Origin: Alistipes sp.
Lineage (GTDB): Bacteria > Bacteroidota > Bacteroidia > Bacteroidales > Rikenellaceae
Reading direction: 5' to 3'
DNA length: 64,000 bases
Assembly: GCA_017555105.1 (NCBI GenBank)
Contig: JAFZHB010000020.1
Span: 1-64,000, forward strand
The translations under genes were made by a program, and so were the position numbers. Every line of letters starts with the position of its first letter. Position 1 is the stretch's first letter. The notes under the pieces were generated by a model. It was not told the origin of the DNA and did not search any database. It was given only the letters and a program-made list of their open reading frames with translations. Positions 51,272-60,385 of this stretch are shown here, piece by piece.

Positions 51272-52639
51272 CTACTTCTTGATGTTCGGGAGCTCCAGAC
51301 CGTAGCCCTTCTTCTTGTCCTCGATTTTGAGGTAGAAGCTCATGATGAAGGCCAGCACGCCAAACGACGAGAAGATCACCATCGGAGCTACATAGGTGCC
51401 CGTAGCGTTGAGCACCGTGCCAATCAGCAGCGGCACGAGGCAGAGACCGATGTTCTGGATCCAGAAGATCACGCAGTAGGCCGAACCCAGGATCTTGGCG
51501 TCGATGATCTTCGGCACCGAAGGCCACAGCGCGGCCGGCACGAGCGAGAACGATACGCCGAGCGTCACGACGAGCAGCAGCGCCAACCACTGCGAGGGGA
51601 ACATCGGCAGCACGAAGGCGAACGAGAGGTGGCAAGCGATCATGATCACAGCACCCACCATCAGCATCGTAGCACCCTTACCCTTGAAGTCGAGCAGCGC
51701 GCCCAGGAAGGGGGTGAGACACATCGCCAAGATGGGGAAACAGCTGAAGAGGCGCGAAGCAGCCTCGGCATCGATCTTGAGCGTCACCTCCAGGAAGTTC
51801 GGAGCGTAGCGCTGGAAGGGGAAGATGGCCGAGTAGTAGAGCACGCAGAGCAACGCCACGAGCCAGAACATCTTGCTCGTGAAGATCTTGCCCAGGTCCT
51901 TGATCTGGAACTCCTCCTCCGAGGCCTCCTCGTCCAACTCACCAGCAGCAACGAGCTGCTTGTCGAACTTCTGATCCATCACCACGAAGATCGTGTAGTT
52001 TAAAAGACCGATGATCAGCAGCACCGTGCAGAAGGCTACGGGGGCTACAACCGACTGGTCGAACTTGTTCGAGATCATCGGGGCGAGCCACATCACAGCG
52101 AATACACCCAGACGAGCGATGGCCATCTCCATACCCATGGCGAGTGCCATCTCCTTGCCCTTAAACCACTTGGCAATGGCCTTCGAAACGGTCGTACCGG
52201 CCATCTCGCAGCCGCAGCCGAAGATCATGAAGCCGAACGAGGCCACCTTGGCACTTGCGGGGAACGAGGTCCACCACGAGCCGAGCCAAGCGCAGAACTC
52301 CGTAGTCTGGAACCAGTCGGTGATACCGATGTACTTGATCGAAGCACCGATCACCATCAGTGCAGCCGACAGCAGACCCGTGAAACGAATACCCATCTTG
52401 TCGAGGATGATACCGGCGAAGATGAGGAAGAAGACAAAGACATTCAGGAAGTACTCCGAAGCGGCGTAAGTACCGAAGGTCTGGCTGTCCCAGCCGCGCG
52501 ACGACTCGATGAGCGACTTAAGCGGCGACATCACATCGACAAACATGTAGGCGAAGAACATCATCGATGCAATGAGGATCAATGCAGCCCAACGCAGATA
52601 CCATTTGTCGTTCAGTTTGGTTGTCATAGTTTGCGTCAT
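51272..52639 (-). CDS. MFS transporter, MFSD1-like
   Basis: 455 aa with about 12 hydrophobic segments and a charged central loop (ELDEEASEEEFQIKDLGK, about 235-250). Segments such as GTTVSKAIAKWFKGKEMALAMGM and LVPAALWPSVPKIIDAKILGSAYCVIFWIQNIGL resemble the eukaryotic lysosomal MFSD1 group, whose mammalian member exports dipeptides. By that analogy and the nearby peptidases it may move small peptides or amino acids. Start is ATG 52639 or 52627. It lies 46 nt after the TPR gene. Confidence 0.75.
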   Translation of the reverse strand: MTQTMTTKLNDKWYLRWAALILIASMMFFAYMFVDVMSPLKSLIESSRGWDSQTFGTYAASEYFLNVFVFFLIFAGIILDKMGIRFTGLLSAALMVIGASIKYIGITDWFQTTEFCAWLGSWWTSFPASAKVASFGFMIFGCGCEMAGTTVSKAIAKWFKGKEMALAMGMEMAIARLGVFAVMWLAPMISNKFDQSVVAPVAFCTVLLIIGLLNYTIFVVMDQKFDKQLVAAGELDEEASEEEFQIKDLGKIFTSKMFWLVALLCVLYYSAIFPFQRYAPNFLEVTLKIDAEAASRLFSCFPILAMCLTPFLGALLDFKGKGATMLMVGAVIMIACHLSFAFVLPMFPSQWLALLLVVTLGVSFSLVPAALWPSVPKIIDAKILGSAYCVIFWIQNIGLCLVPLLIGTVLNATGTYVAPMVIFSSFGVLAFIMSFYLKIEDKKKGYGLELPNIKK

Positions 52640-52685
52640 AAAATTATTGAGTTTAGTGTTTTTATTTCCTTGTGTGCGGGTGGCT

Positions 52686-54671
52686 CTACTCGACCTGCGA
52701 GTAGCGTTTCAACACCTCGTAAGCCTCCGTGATACCCAACTCGCCCGCCTTCGAGAGGTCGAGACACCCTTTGCGCGTATCCTTCATGAAGATCTGCACC
52801 ACGCCGCGGTTGTAGTAGGCCTCGGCAAAGTGGGGATTCAGCTCGATCGCCTTCGTGTAGTCGTCGAAGGCTGCCGGCAGATCACCCGAGAGCGCCTTCA
52901 AGTTGGCGCGGTTGTAGTAGGCATGCGCAAACTCGGGGAAGAGCTTGATCACCTTATTGAGGTCGGCTACCGCCTCGTCGTAGCTGTAGGTGCGCTTCGA
53001 GTTGTTGTGTAGACGGTTGGCCGGATCTGAGTCGATCGTGATGCGCTGGTAGGAGTTGTCGATCGAGGAGATGAAGTCGATCATCTCGGCGCGCGTCGTC
53101 GAGCGGTTTAGGTAGAGGAACGGATTCGAGGGATTCTCCTCGATCGCTGCTGTGTAGGTGTTCACCGAGTTGGTATACTGCTTGATGAGCGCCTGCGACA
53201 CACCGCGCTCAAAAAGCGTGATCCAGGTCGGCACTTCGCGCTTCAGACGCTGCTCATAGCGTCGATCAACCGCCACTAATGAATCGGCCGGCAGCGATGA
53301 ATCCTGCCACGAGAGCGCAAGCATCGGGTTGCCGATGCGCTGCTCGAAGTCGGCCAGACGCTTCGGGTGGTAGTGGCGCACGCGCTCGAGCGTGTCGGGC
53401 TGCATGAGCGTGAACTTAAAGAGCGGCAGGAGACGCATCTCCTCTCCGCCACGCTGTCCGCCCGTGATGCGGTCGAACGACGAACCTGCAAACTTGCTGT
53501 CGAACGAGAGCAGACGATCGAAGTGCTGCGTTGTGTCGGCATAGATCGAGTAGGTGCTGTCCGAGAGTCGCTCGCGGTAGGCGGCAATCTTCTGCTGGGC
53601 AGCATCGCGGTCGCTGCGAGCACCCTTCGGGTCGCGCAGCAACGCGCGCAGGCGCCCACGATAGATGTAGGCGTTTGCAAAGTCAGGGTAGAGCTCGATG
53701 GCCGAGGTGTAGTCCTCGATCGCCTTTTCATACTCGCCCAGCTGGGCATGCACACCGGCACGGTTGTAGAAGACCAAGACATTGTTCGGCGAGTAGAGTG
53801 CCACCTTGTCGTAGTCCTCCAACGCACGGTTGTAATCACCAATCTGGCTGCGCAGCATGGCGCGGTTGAAGTAGGTAAGCGAGTTCGTCGAGTCGAGTCG
53901 GATCACCTTGTCGAAGTCGGCCAATGCCGCCATCGGGCGATTCGTGTCCGAGTAGACCAAGGCGCGGTTGAAGTAGGAGAGCAGGTACGCCGAGTCGCAC
54001 TCAATCGCCTTGTTGAAGTCGGCCTCGGCCTCCTGAAGACGCTTCTGTTGCATGTAGAGCGTGCCACGACGGTTGTAGCCGTTCGGGTTCTCGCGGTTGG
54101 TGCGGATCGCCGTATTGTAGTCGGCATAGGCGGCAAGCGTATCCTTCAGGTGCAGGTAGCTCAAACCGCGGCAGATGTAGGCATCGGCCACTTTGGTCTC
54201 CTGGCGGATGTACTTGTTGAAGTCGCTGATCGCCTCCTCAAACTGCTGGTTCAAGAGGCGCGTCACACCTCGGCTGTAGTAGGGACCCGGCAGGTCGGGA
54301 CGCAGCTCGATCGCCTCGCGGAAATCCTGCAGTGCGTCGTCGTAGTTGCCCAGGCGCGAACGCGTGATGGCGCGGTAGGTGTAGGCCTGCGTGTAGACGG
54401 GGTTCAGCTCGATGGCTCGCGTAAAGTCAGCCTCGGCACCCAGCAGGTCGTCGAGGTTGTATTTCGCAATGCCGCGCAGGAAGTAGCCCTCGAAGGCTTC
54501 GTCATCGACGCGCAGCAGCGTGTTGAGCGTGCGGATCGCCTCCTGGTAGTCGTTATTCATCATGCAGCGACGACCTGCCCAAAAGAAATACTCACGGTTG
54601 TATTGAGCCGAGGTCGTGGTTGCACAACCCAGCATCAGCACAAGGAGTAAGAGTTTGAACAGTCGTAGCAT
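52686..54671 (-). CDS. Periplasmic TPR-repeat protein
   Basis: 661 aa with signal peptide (MLRLFKLLLLVLMLGCATTTSA, cleavage before QYNREYFFWAGRR). It contains about eight tetratricopeptide repeats between 28 and 360 (for example GAEADFTRAIELNPVYTQAYTYRA, EAEADFNKAIECDSAYLLSYFNRA) and two more at the C-terminus (ADLNKVIKLFPEFAHAYYNRA, DYTKAIELNPHFAEAYYNRG). A non-TPR insert with charged and aromatic residues lies at about 380-500. Probably a protein-interaction scaffold in the envelope. It lies 39 nt downstream of era. Confidence 0.88.
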   Translation of the reverse strand: MLRLFKLLLLVLMLGCATTTSAQYNREYFFWAGRRCMMNNDYQEAIRTLNTLLRVDDEAFEGYFLRGIAKYNLDDLLGAEADFTRAIELNPVYTQAYTYRAITRSRLGNYDDALQDFREAIELRPDLPGPYYSRGVTRLLNQQFEEAISDFNKYIRQETKVADAYICRGLSYLHLKDTLAAYADYNTAIRTNRENPNGYNRRGTLYMQQKRLQEAEADFNKAIECDSAYLLSYFNRALVYSDTNRPMAALADFDKVIRLDSTNSLTYFNRAMLRSQIGDYNRALEDYDKVALYSPNNVLVFYNRAGVHAQLGEYEKAIEDYTSAIELYPDFANAYIYRGRLRALLRDPKGARSDRDAAQQKIAAYRERLSDSTYSIYADTTQHFDRLLSFDSKFAGSSFDRITGGQRGGEEMRLLPLFKFTLMQPDTLERVRHYHPKRLADFEQRIGNPMLALSWQDSSLPADSLVAVDRRYEQRLKREVPTWITLFERGVSQALIKQYTNSVNTYTAAIEENPSNPFLYLNRSTTRAEMIDFISSIDNSYQRITIDSDPANRLHNNSKRTYSYDEAVADLNKVIKLFPEFAHAYYNRANLKALSGDLPAAFDDYTKAIELNPHFAEAYYNRGVVQIFMKDTRKGCLDLSKAGELGITEAYEVLKRYSQVE

Positions 54672-54710
54672 GAATCCGAAATGCGTTTTTATGCAGTCTC
54701 TCCGAGCGGA

Positions 54711-55592
54711 TTACTCCAACTCGTAACCGAAGCGGCGCAGCTCGCGGTCGTTGTTGCGCCAGTCGTCGTTCACCTTGACGAAGAGCTGCAGGAAGACCTT
54801 CTTACCGAGGAAGGCCTCCATATCCTCGCGGGCAGCCTTGCCCACCTTCTTCAGCTTCTCGCCCTTGTGGCCGATGATGATGCCCTTCTGCGAGTCGCGC
54901 GAAACATAGATCGTGGCCGCAATGCGGTCGATCGTTGGCTCCTCCTTGTAGGTGTCGATGGCAATCTCACACGAATAGGGGATCTCCTTGTCGTAGTTGC
55001 GGAGGATCTTTTCGCGAATGATCTCCGAGGCGAAGAAACGCAGCGTCTTGTCCGTCAGCGTATCCTTCGGGTAGTAGGCCGGGCCCTCGGGCAGGAGCGA
55101 GAGGATCGTCTGGAACAGACCATCCATGTTGAACGCCTCCTTGGCCGACACGGGCACGATGCGCGCCTCGGGAAGCTCCGTGTGCCACTTTTCAACGAGC
55201 GCCTCAAGGGCTGCGGGGTTCGTCAGATCGACTTTGTTGATCACCACGATGACAGGGATCGTCGTGCGCTTCAGCTTGGCGAGAATCTCGGCCGCACGGT
55301 CGCTCTCCTCGACCGTATCGGTCACGAAGAGGATCACATCGGCATCGGTCAGCGCACCCGTGACGAACTTCATCATCGACTCCTGCAACTTGTAGGAGGG
55401 CTTCAGAATGCCCGGTGTGTCGGAGTAGACGATCTGGAAGTCATCGCCCGAGACGATGCCCATGATGCGGTGGCGCGTGGTCTGCGCCTTCGAGGTGATG
55501 ATCGAGAGCTTCTCGCCCACGAGCTGATTCATCAGCGTCGATTTACCCACATTGGGGTTACCGATGATATTTACAAAGCCTGACTTATGCAT
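54711..55592 (-). CDS. era: GTPase Era
   Basis: 293 aa. G1 GNPNVGKS (11-18), G2 region TTRHRIMGI, G3 DTPG, G4 NKVD, and a C-terminal KH domain with FVKVNDDWRNNDRELRRFGY. Binds 16S rRNA near its 3' end during 30S assembly. The start is 18 nt after the ffh stop, so it is co-transcribed with ffh. Confidence 0.97.
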   Translation of the reverse strand: MHKSGFVNIIGNPNVGKSTLMNQLVGEKLSIITSKAQTTRHRIMGIVSGDDFQIVYSDTPGILKPSYKLQESMMKFVTGALTDADVILFVTDTVEESDRAAEILAKLKRTTIPVIVVINKVDLTNPAALEALVEKWHTELPEARIVPVSAKEAFNMDGLFQTILSLLPEGPAYYPKDTLTDKTLRFFASEIIREKILRNYDKEIPYSCEIAIDTYKEEPTIDRIAATIYVSRDSQKGIIIGHKGEKLKKVGKAAREDMEAFLGKKVFLQLFVKVNDDWRNNDRELRRFGYELE

Positions 55593-55610
55593 CTTCTTCT
55601 CTGTTTAAGA

Positions 55611-56948
55611 TTAACGACGGAATCCGCCCATACCCATCGGCATCTTGGGCATCTTCATGTTGCCACCGGCAACCATCTTCATCATCTTGCGCGTATCCTC
55701 AAACTGCTTCATGAGGCGGTTGACATCGGCCATCGTCGTACCCGAACCCTTGGCGATGCGCTCGCGGCGCTTGGCGTTGATGATCTCGGGGTGCTCACGC
55801 TCGGCGGGGGTCATCGAACTGATGATCGCCTCGACCTGCTTGAAGGCATCGTCCGGAATATCGACATTCTTCAGCATTTTGCCCATGCCCGGAAGCATCG
55901 AGGCGAGATCCTTCAGGTTACCCATCTTCTTGATCTGCTGAATCTGCTGGATGAAGTCGTTGAAGTTGAACTGGTTCTTGACGATCTTCTTCTTCAGGCG
56001 GCGAGCCTCCTCCTCGTCGAACTGCTCCTGTGCACGCTCCACGAGCGATACCACATCACCCATGCCGAGGATGCGGTCGGCCATACGCTCGGGGTGGAAT
56101 ACCTGCAGGGCATCCATCTTCTCGCCGCTCGAGATGAACTTGAGCGGTTTGTCAACCACCGAACGGATCGAGATGGCAGCACCACCACGCGTGTCACCGT
56201 CGAGCTTCGTGAGTACCACGCCGTCGAAGTCGAGACGGTCGTTGAACTCCTTGGCCGTGTTGACAGCGTCCTGACCCGTCATGGCATCCACCACGAAGAG
56301 GATCTCCGACGGCTTCACGGCAGCCTTGATGGCCGTGATCTCCTGCATCATCGCCTCGTCAACGGCCAGACGACCGGCTGTATCGACGATCACCACATTG
56401 TACGACTTCTGACGAGCGTACTGGATGGCGTTCTCGGCAATCTGCACGGGATTCTGGTTGCCCTCCTCGGTGTAGACCTCAACGCCTACCTGCTGGCCGA
56501 GGATCTTGAGCTGGTCGATGGCGGCCGGACGGTAGACATCGCCCGCTACGAGCAGCACCTGGCGGCTCTTCTTCGATTTGAGCAGCTGGGCGAGCTTACC
56601 CGAGAAGGTGGTCTTACCCGAACCCTGCAGACCGGCGATCAGGATCACGGCGGGCGTGCCCTCCAACTTGATGTCCGTGGCCGTGCCACCCATCAACTGA
56701 GCCAGCTCGTCGCGTACGATCTTGGTCATCATCTGACCGGGCTTTACGGCCGTCAGCACCTGCTGGCCGAGCGCCTTCTGCTTGACCGTGTCGGTGAAGT
56801 TCTTGGCAACCTTGTAGTTTACGTCGGCGTCGATCAACGCACGGCGAATCTCCTTGAGTGTTTCGGCGACATTGATCTCGGTAATGCGCCCCTCGCCCTT
56901 CAAGAGTTTGAATGAGCGTTCGAGTTTATCAGTTAAGTTTTCAAACAT
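55611..56948 (-). CDS. ffh: Signal recognition particle protein Ffh
   Basis: 445 aa. N domain (1-95), G domain with G1 GLQGSGKTT (106-114), DTAGRLAVDEAM and the LTKLDGDTRGG segment, then a methionine-rich M domain to the C-terminus (MKMVAGGNMKMPKMPMGMGGF) that binds SRP RNA and signal sequences. Targets nascent membrane proteins. Likely first main gene of the ffh-era-TPR-MFS run, with the DUF4294 gene 54 nt upstream. Confidence 0.98.
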   Translation of the reverse strand: MFENLTDKLERSFKLLKGEGRITEINVAETLKEIRRALIDADVNYKVAKNFTDTVKQKALGQQVLTAVKPGQMMTKIVRDELAQLMGGTATDIKLEGTPAVILIAGLQGSGKTTFSGKLAQLLKSKKSRQVLLVAGDVYRPAAIDQLKILGQQVGVEVYTEEGNQNPVQIAENAIQYARQKSYNVVIVDTAGRLAVDEAMMQEITAIKAAVKPSEILFVVDAMTGQDAVNTAKEFNDRLDFDGVVLTKLDGDTRGGAAISIRSVVDKPLKFISSGEKMDALQVFHPERMADRILGMGDVVSLVERAQEQFDEEEARRLKKKIVKNQFNFNDFIQQIQQIKKMGNLKDLASMLPGMGKMLKNVDIPDDAFKQVEAIISSMTPAEREHPEIINAKRRERIAKGSGTTMADVNRLMKQFEDTRKMMKMVAGGNMKMPKMPMGMGGFRR

Positions 56949-57002
56949 AATCGCTTGTAGCTATATAAAATTTCGCGCGAAGATAGGGATTTTTTAGCGA
57001 AC

Positions 57003-57578
57003 TCACAACAAACCAGCCTCATAATAGACCACGATCTGTTCCAGCACCCGGTCGATGTTCTCGCGATCGTACTCGGTTTTGAGGTTGTGGCCGAAGATGC
57101 GACCGACTCCCTGCCAGAAATTGGCTACGAAACCACCGCGAAATTCGCGGATCAATTCATAGGCTGTGTAGTCCGTTTCGCGGTCGATGAGCTTGATGAA
57201 GACCTTACCCTGGGTGCGGGTCATACGCTTGGCTACGGGGGTGTACTCGTCGAGCACCTCCTTGTAGCACTGCTTGATGTAGGCGCGTTGATCCTTCTCT
57301 TCGAGTGTTAGCAGGTGGGTCTCCATCTCTCGCATCTTTGCTTTGGCCAGCTGCGCCAACGGATAGACGCGGCGTACGGCCTCCACCAAGCGTTGGTAGC
57401 GACGCAGGTCGATCGGGCGACTGAAGACATAGACGGGGAGCACCTCGATGTGAGCGATCGAATCGCCTCGCTCCACGAGCCACTCCTGGGCACGCATACC
57501 CCGAATCGGACGGTATTGCCCGATCGTTTCGGCAGCGATAAAGAGTACCGCAAAGAGCAGGAGTATGCGCTTTCCCAT
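57003..57578 (-). CDS. DUF4294 secreted protein
   Basis: 191 aa with a signal peptide (MGKRILLLFAVLFIAAETIG). The mature part is typical of DUF4294: VYVFSRPIDLRRYQRLVEAVRRVYPLAQLAKAKMREME, then VFIKLIDRETDYTAYELIREFRGGFVANFWQGVGRIFGHNLKTEYD. Function unknown. It is divergent from a hotdog thioesterase gene, and the two share an interlocked promoter region. Confidence 0.85.
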   Translation of the reverse strand: MGKRILLLFAVLFIAAETIGQYRPIRGMRAQEWLVERGDSIAHIEVLPVYVFSRPIDLRRYQRLVEAVRRVYPLAQLAKAKMREMETHLLTLEEKDQRAYIKQCYKEVLDEYTPVAKRMTRTQGKVFIKLIDRETDYTAYELIREFRGGFVANFWQGVGRIFGHNLKTEYDRENIDRVLEQIVVYYEAGLL

Positions 57579-57587
57579 TTTTTTTCG

Positions 57588-57608
57588 TATCTTTGTGCTA
57601 CAAAGGTA
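57588..57608. promoter_or_regulatory. Interlocked divergent -7 boxes
   Basis: Plus-strand TATCTTTG (57588-57595) and minus-strand TACCTTTG (57608-57601) lie 5 bp apart, making a near-perfect inverted repeat, and each polymerase footprint covers the other box. They serve the thioesterase (plus) and the DUF4294 gene (minus). Confidence 0.65.
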
Positions 57609-57638
57609 ATCAAATAACGAGAAATAACGATAAAAAGT

Positions 57639-58013
57639 ATGTTGGAAAAAGGGTTGTCAGCCACCTCGAAGACGGTGGTTTCGGAGGAGAATACGGCGCG
57701 CACGATGGGCTCGGGTGACTTGGCGGTATTTGCTACGCCGGCCATGGTTGCACTGATGGAGAATGCGGCCATGATGGCTGTTGCTGCGGCGCTTCCCGAG
57801 GGAAGCACGACGGTGGGCTCGGAGATGAATTGCTCGCACATTAAGCCTTCGAAAATGGGTGCTGCGATCTCGGCTACAGCCGTGCTGACGGCCGTGGAGG
57901 GTCGCAAGCTGACCTTCACGGTTGGTGCGTGCGACGAGCAGGGTATCATTGGCGAGGGCGTGCATGTGCGCTTCATAGTCGATCGCGTCCGCTTTATGGA
58001 GAAGCTGCAGTAG
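57639..58013 (+). CDS. FlK-like hotdog thioesterase
   Basis: 124 aa. The hotdog fold segment SGDLAVFATPAMVALMENAAMMAV and SEMNCSHIKPSKMGAAISATAVL match fluoroacetyl-CoA-thioesterase-like proteins. The family's Thr, Glu and His align as T33, E41 and H67; the T-E and E-H spacings (8 and 26) equal those in FlK (42, 50, 76). It probably hydrolyses a short acyl-CoA or similar thioester. Single-gene unit with a strong terminator. Confidence 0.85.
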   Translation: MLEKGLSATSKTVVSEENTARTMGSGDLAVFATPAMVALMENAAMMAVAAALPEGSTTVGSEMNCSHIKPSKMGAAISATAVLTAVEGRKLTFTVGACDEQGIIGEGVHVRFIVDRVRFMEKLQ

Positions 58014-58034
58014 CGGATCTGTGGTAAGGAAAAT

Positions 58035-58072
58035 AACGATGACCGGAGGGAGATTCCGGTCATCGTTGTTTT
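58035..58072 (+). terminator. Terminator of the thioesterase gene
   Basis: Perfect 13-bp stem, AACGATGACCGGA (58035-58047) with 58055-58067, 7-nt loop, then GTTTTTA. It lies 21 nt past the stop. Confidence 0.85.
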
Positions 58073-58113
58073 TAGATGCTTCTTCGGCCTGTTTTACGAG
58101 TCTCTGTAAACAA

Positions 58114-58144
58114 AGAGCCTGTCTAACCGAGTTAGACAGGCTCT
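58114..58144 (-). terminator. Terminator of the Gfo/Nramp/isomerase/lipoprotein operon
   Basis: Perfect 14-bp stem, AGAGCCTGTCTAAC (58114-58127) with 58131-58144 and a 3-nt loop. On the minus strand a TTTGTTT tail follows. It lies 25 nt past the lipoprotein stop. Confidence 0.85.
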
Positions 58145-58169
58145 GTTCACATTTGGGAATTCGACTCCA

Positions 58170-60371
58170 CTACTCTACATTGCCGTAGACAGCGAAGCGA
58201 GATTTCGCCTTAATACCCCACTTGATCGAGGAGCTGGTAGCCTTCGGTACGAGGCGGATGGTTACGACCGAACCCTCTACTACCGAGGTCAGTGCGGCCA
58301 CCTTGCCGAGGTTGACCGTGAAGGGCTCCGTGGCCGAAGTGAGCAGCATCGACTCAATCTCCGCGAAGGCACCACCGTTAATCGCATACTGAACGCTGAG
58401 CGTGACATCGCCACCGTTGATGCGGTGCGTGATATCCATACCGCTCAATACAAGCTTAGCACCGACACCCACCTTGAGGGTCGTTTCGAAGTACTGTACG
58501 GGTGCTAATACCGACTCGTTGGCATCCCAGCCCGTAGCGGCGAAATCAGCCCACTTCGTAGCCGTAATGTTGCTCGATGAGGCATGCAGCGTCCAATCGC
58601 TCACCTCAATCGAGGCGTTGCTGTTGCTTGAGAGCTTCATCACCGAATCACCCTTAGCCGTGCCTGTATTCCAAATAGCCTCAAAGTTACCCACCTCGGG
58701 TACTGCCGGAGCAATAACCTCGGCCGTGCAGCTGTTCTTGTTGCCCAACTCGTCCAAGCCGATCACCGTGAAGGTAATCACACCGGCCGTGGTCGGCGTA
58801 CCGCTTACAGCCAGGGTAATCTCGCCTGAACCGGCGCCAATCTGGAAATCGGTTACGCTTGCTACGCTGATACCCTCAGCAGCCTCGCCCGATACCTCTA
58901 CCGAGATCGTGCCGGGAAGCGTCGAGTAGTCACCATTGCGATAGGGGATAACCACCGAACCAGAAGCAGGCTCGTCGACTACCAATGAACCCTTGAACTC
59001 GGGCTGCAGGAAGGCCAAATCGAGCAGCGAAGCAAAACGATCGTTCGTCAGACCTGCCACATCCTCGCTCTTCTGGCAGCAGAGTACATACTCGCCGTTT
59101 GCGTAGAGCTCAACGAGACCCTTCACAGTGCCGCTGCCCGTAGCGGGAACTTGCGATGCCAGGGCGCTGTTGGCCGGTACATGGATCGAATAGGACTTCT
59201 CGCTTCCATTCACCTCTACGCCCCACAGCTCGGCTGCACTCCAGGTCGGATAGTTCGTCGCATTGGTGAAGAGGCGCGTCAGCTGGCTCTGCTCGATCGC
59301 AACACACATCGCCTCGTAATCGGCCAACTTCGTGTGATCTACCGCAACCACCTCTACGCTCTTGTTGTTCTCGAGCAGACGGATGCCATCGGCCGGAGCT
59401 ACGATCGAGGCAAGGCCCTGCTCGCTATGCTCCATCTTACCATACTTCAGGCGAACCTCCAGATAGTTGCCCTTCTGGTAGGTTGCTGCGCCCTGCTCGG
59501 AGAGGATCACGCGGATACCCGAGTTCGCCTGCGTGCCATCCTGCAAGAGCAGCGATGCGGCCTGCGTCTCATCGGCTGCGTATGCAGCGATTACGACACC
59601 CTTGATCAGGTCATTCTCCGTGTAGTTCTTCGAACCGCCCTTAGCCAACTGGAAGATAGCCTCTTTCAGGGTCGATACGGCGATCGGAGCAGCAGCCTTG
59701 TCGGTCTTGAACTCCTTCACCTCGCCCGTGTAGACCACATCGGGGGTCTGGATGTAGATGCGATAGAGGTAGCTCGTCTCTGCGCTCAGCGCCGTAAGCT
59801 GATAAGCAAACGAGCCATCCTCTGCCTTCTCGGCAACCGGGTAGCGGGTGTAGGTGCCATTGCTCTTCGTAGCCACCTCGAAACCAAACTCGCTCACCTC
59901 GATCTCACCCGAGTAGCGCCAAGCACCGCTCAGCGTAGCCTTCGCCTCGTTGATATCCGAGGCCTCGTTCGTAGTGATCACCGGCTGACCACTCTGGCTG
60001 ATGACGATCTCCGCGCCCGTGGCTGAAGCGTTGAGCAGCAGGATAGCCTCGCGGTAGTCGCCCTGCAGGGGAGTTACATTGATGGCGATTTTGTGCGGAC
60101 CGGCTGCACCGCTTTCGGCTGAAAGCTCACACCAGGGCTCGTTTGCGCTGGTCAGATTGTTCATCAGCGATGCGGTCCATGCACGGTTGGTTGAGAACGA
60201 AATGGTTTGCGTGCCACCCTCTTCCGAGAAGTAGATAACATCGCTTAACTCACTCATTGAGGGAGCTTCAGGCAGCTGCGACGAAGGATCGTTACACGAT
60301 CCGGCAAAGGCAGCCAGCAGCAGGAGCATCAAGCCCGCCAACTGCTTCGACGAATAGGATAAAAGTTTCAT
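58170..60371 (-). CDS. BACON/DUF5689 multi-domain surface lipoprotein
   Basis: 733 aa. Signal peptide with lipobox at C26 (LAAFAGSCND). Domains in order: a BACON-like beta-sandwich (about 40-130, VIYFSEEGGTQTISFSTNRAWTASL), a fibronectin-type segment (about 132-222), a DUF5689 region (about 230-440, STLKEAIFQLAKGGSKNYTENDLIKGVVIAA), and C-terminal beta-rich parts (450-733). BACON domains occur in glycan- or mucin-binding proteins of gut Bacteroidota, so a surface binding role is likely, ligand unknown. It starts 14 nt after the isomerase stop and is the last gene of the operon. Confidence 0.82.
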   Translation of the reverse strand: MKLLSYSSKQLAGLMLLLLAAFAGSCNDPSSQLPEAPSMSELSDVIYFSEEGGTQTISFSTNRAWTASLMNNLTSANEPWCELSAESGAAGPHKIAINVTPLQGDYREAILLLNASATGAEIVISQSGQPVITTNEASDINEAKATLSGAWRYSGEIEVSEFGFEVATKSNGTYTRYPVAEKAEDGSFAYQLTALSAETSYLYRIYIQTPDVVYTGEVKEFKTDKAAAPIAVSTLKEAIFQLAKGGSKNYTENDLIKGVVIAAYAADETQAASLLLQDGTQANSGIRVILSEQGAATYQKGNYLEVRLKYGKMEHSEQGLASIVAPADGIRLLENNKSVEVVAVDHTKLADYEAMCVAIEQSQLTRLFTNATNYPTWSAAELWGVEVNGSEKSYSIHVPANSALASQVPATGSGTVKGLVELYANGEYVLCCQKSEDVAGLTNDRFASLLDLAFLQPEFKGSLVVDEPASGSVVIPYRNGDYSTLPGTISVEVSGEAAEGISVASVTDFQIGAGSGEITLAVSGTPTTAGVITFTVIGLDELGNKNSCTAEVIAPAVPEVGNFEAIWNTGTAKGDSVMKLSSNSNASIEVSDWTLHASSSNITATKWADFAATGWDANESVLAPVQYFETTLKVGVGAKLVLSGMDITHRINGGDVTLSVQYAINGGAFAEIESMLLTSATEPFTVNLGKVAALTSVVEGSVVTIRLVPKATSSSIKWGIKAKSRFAVYGNVE

Positions 60372-60385
60372 GATTAGGTTGTTAT

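Noticed and set aside
51195..51635. 147-residue N-terminal extension of the first DUF5689 protein
   Set aside because: It runs through the MFS gene, its terminator and the promoter; the lipoprotein signal begins at GTG 51194.
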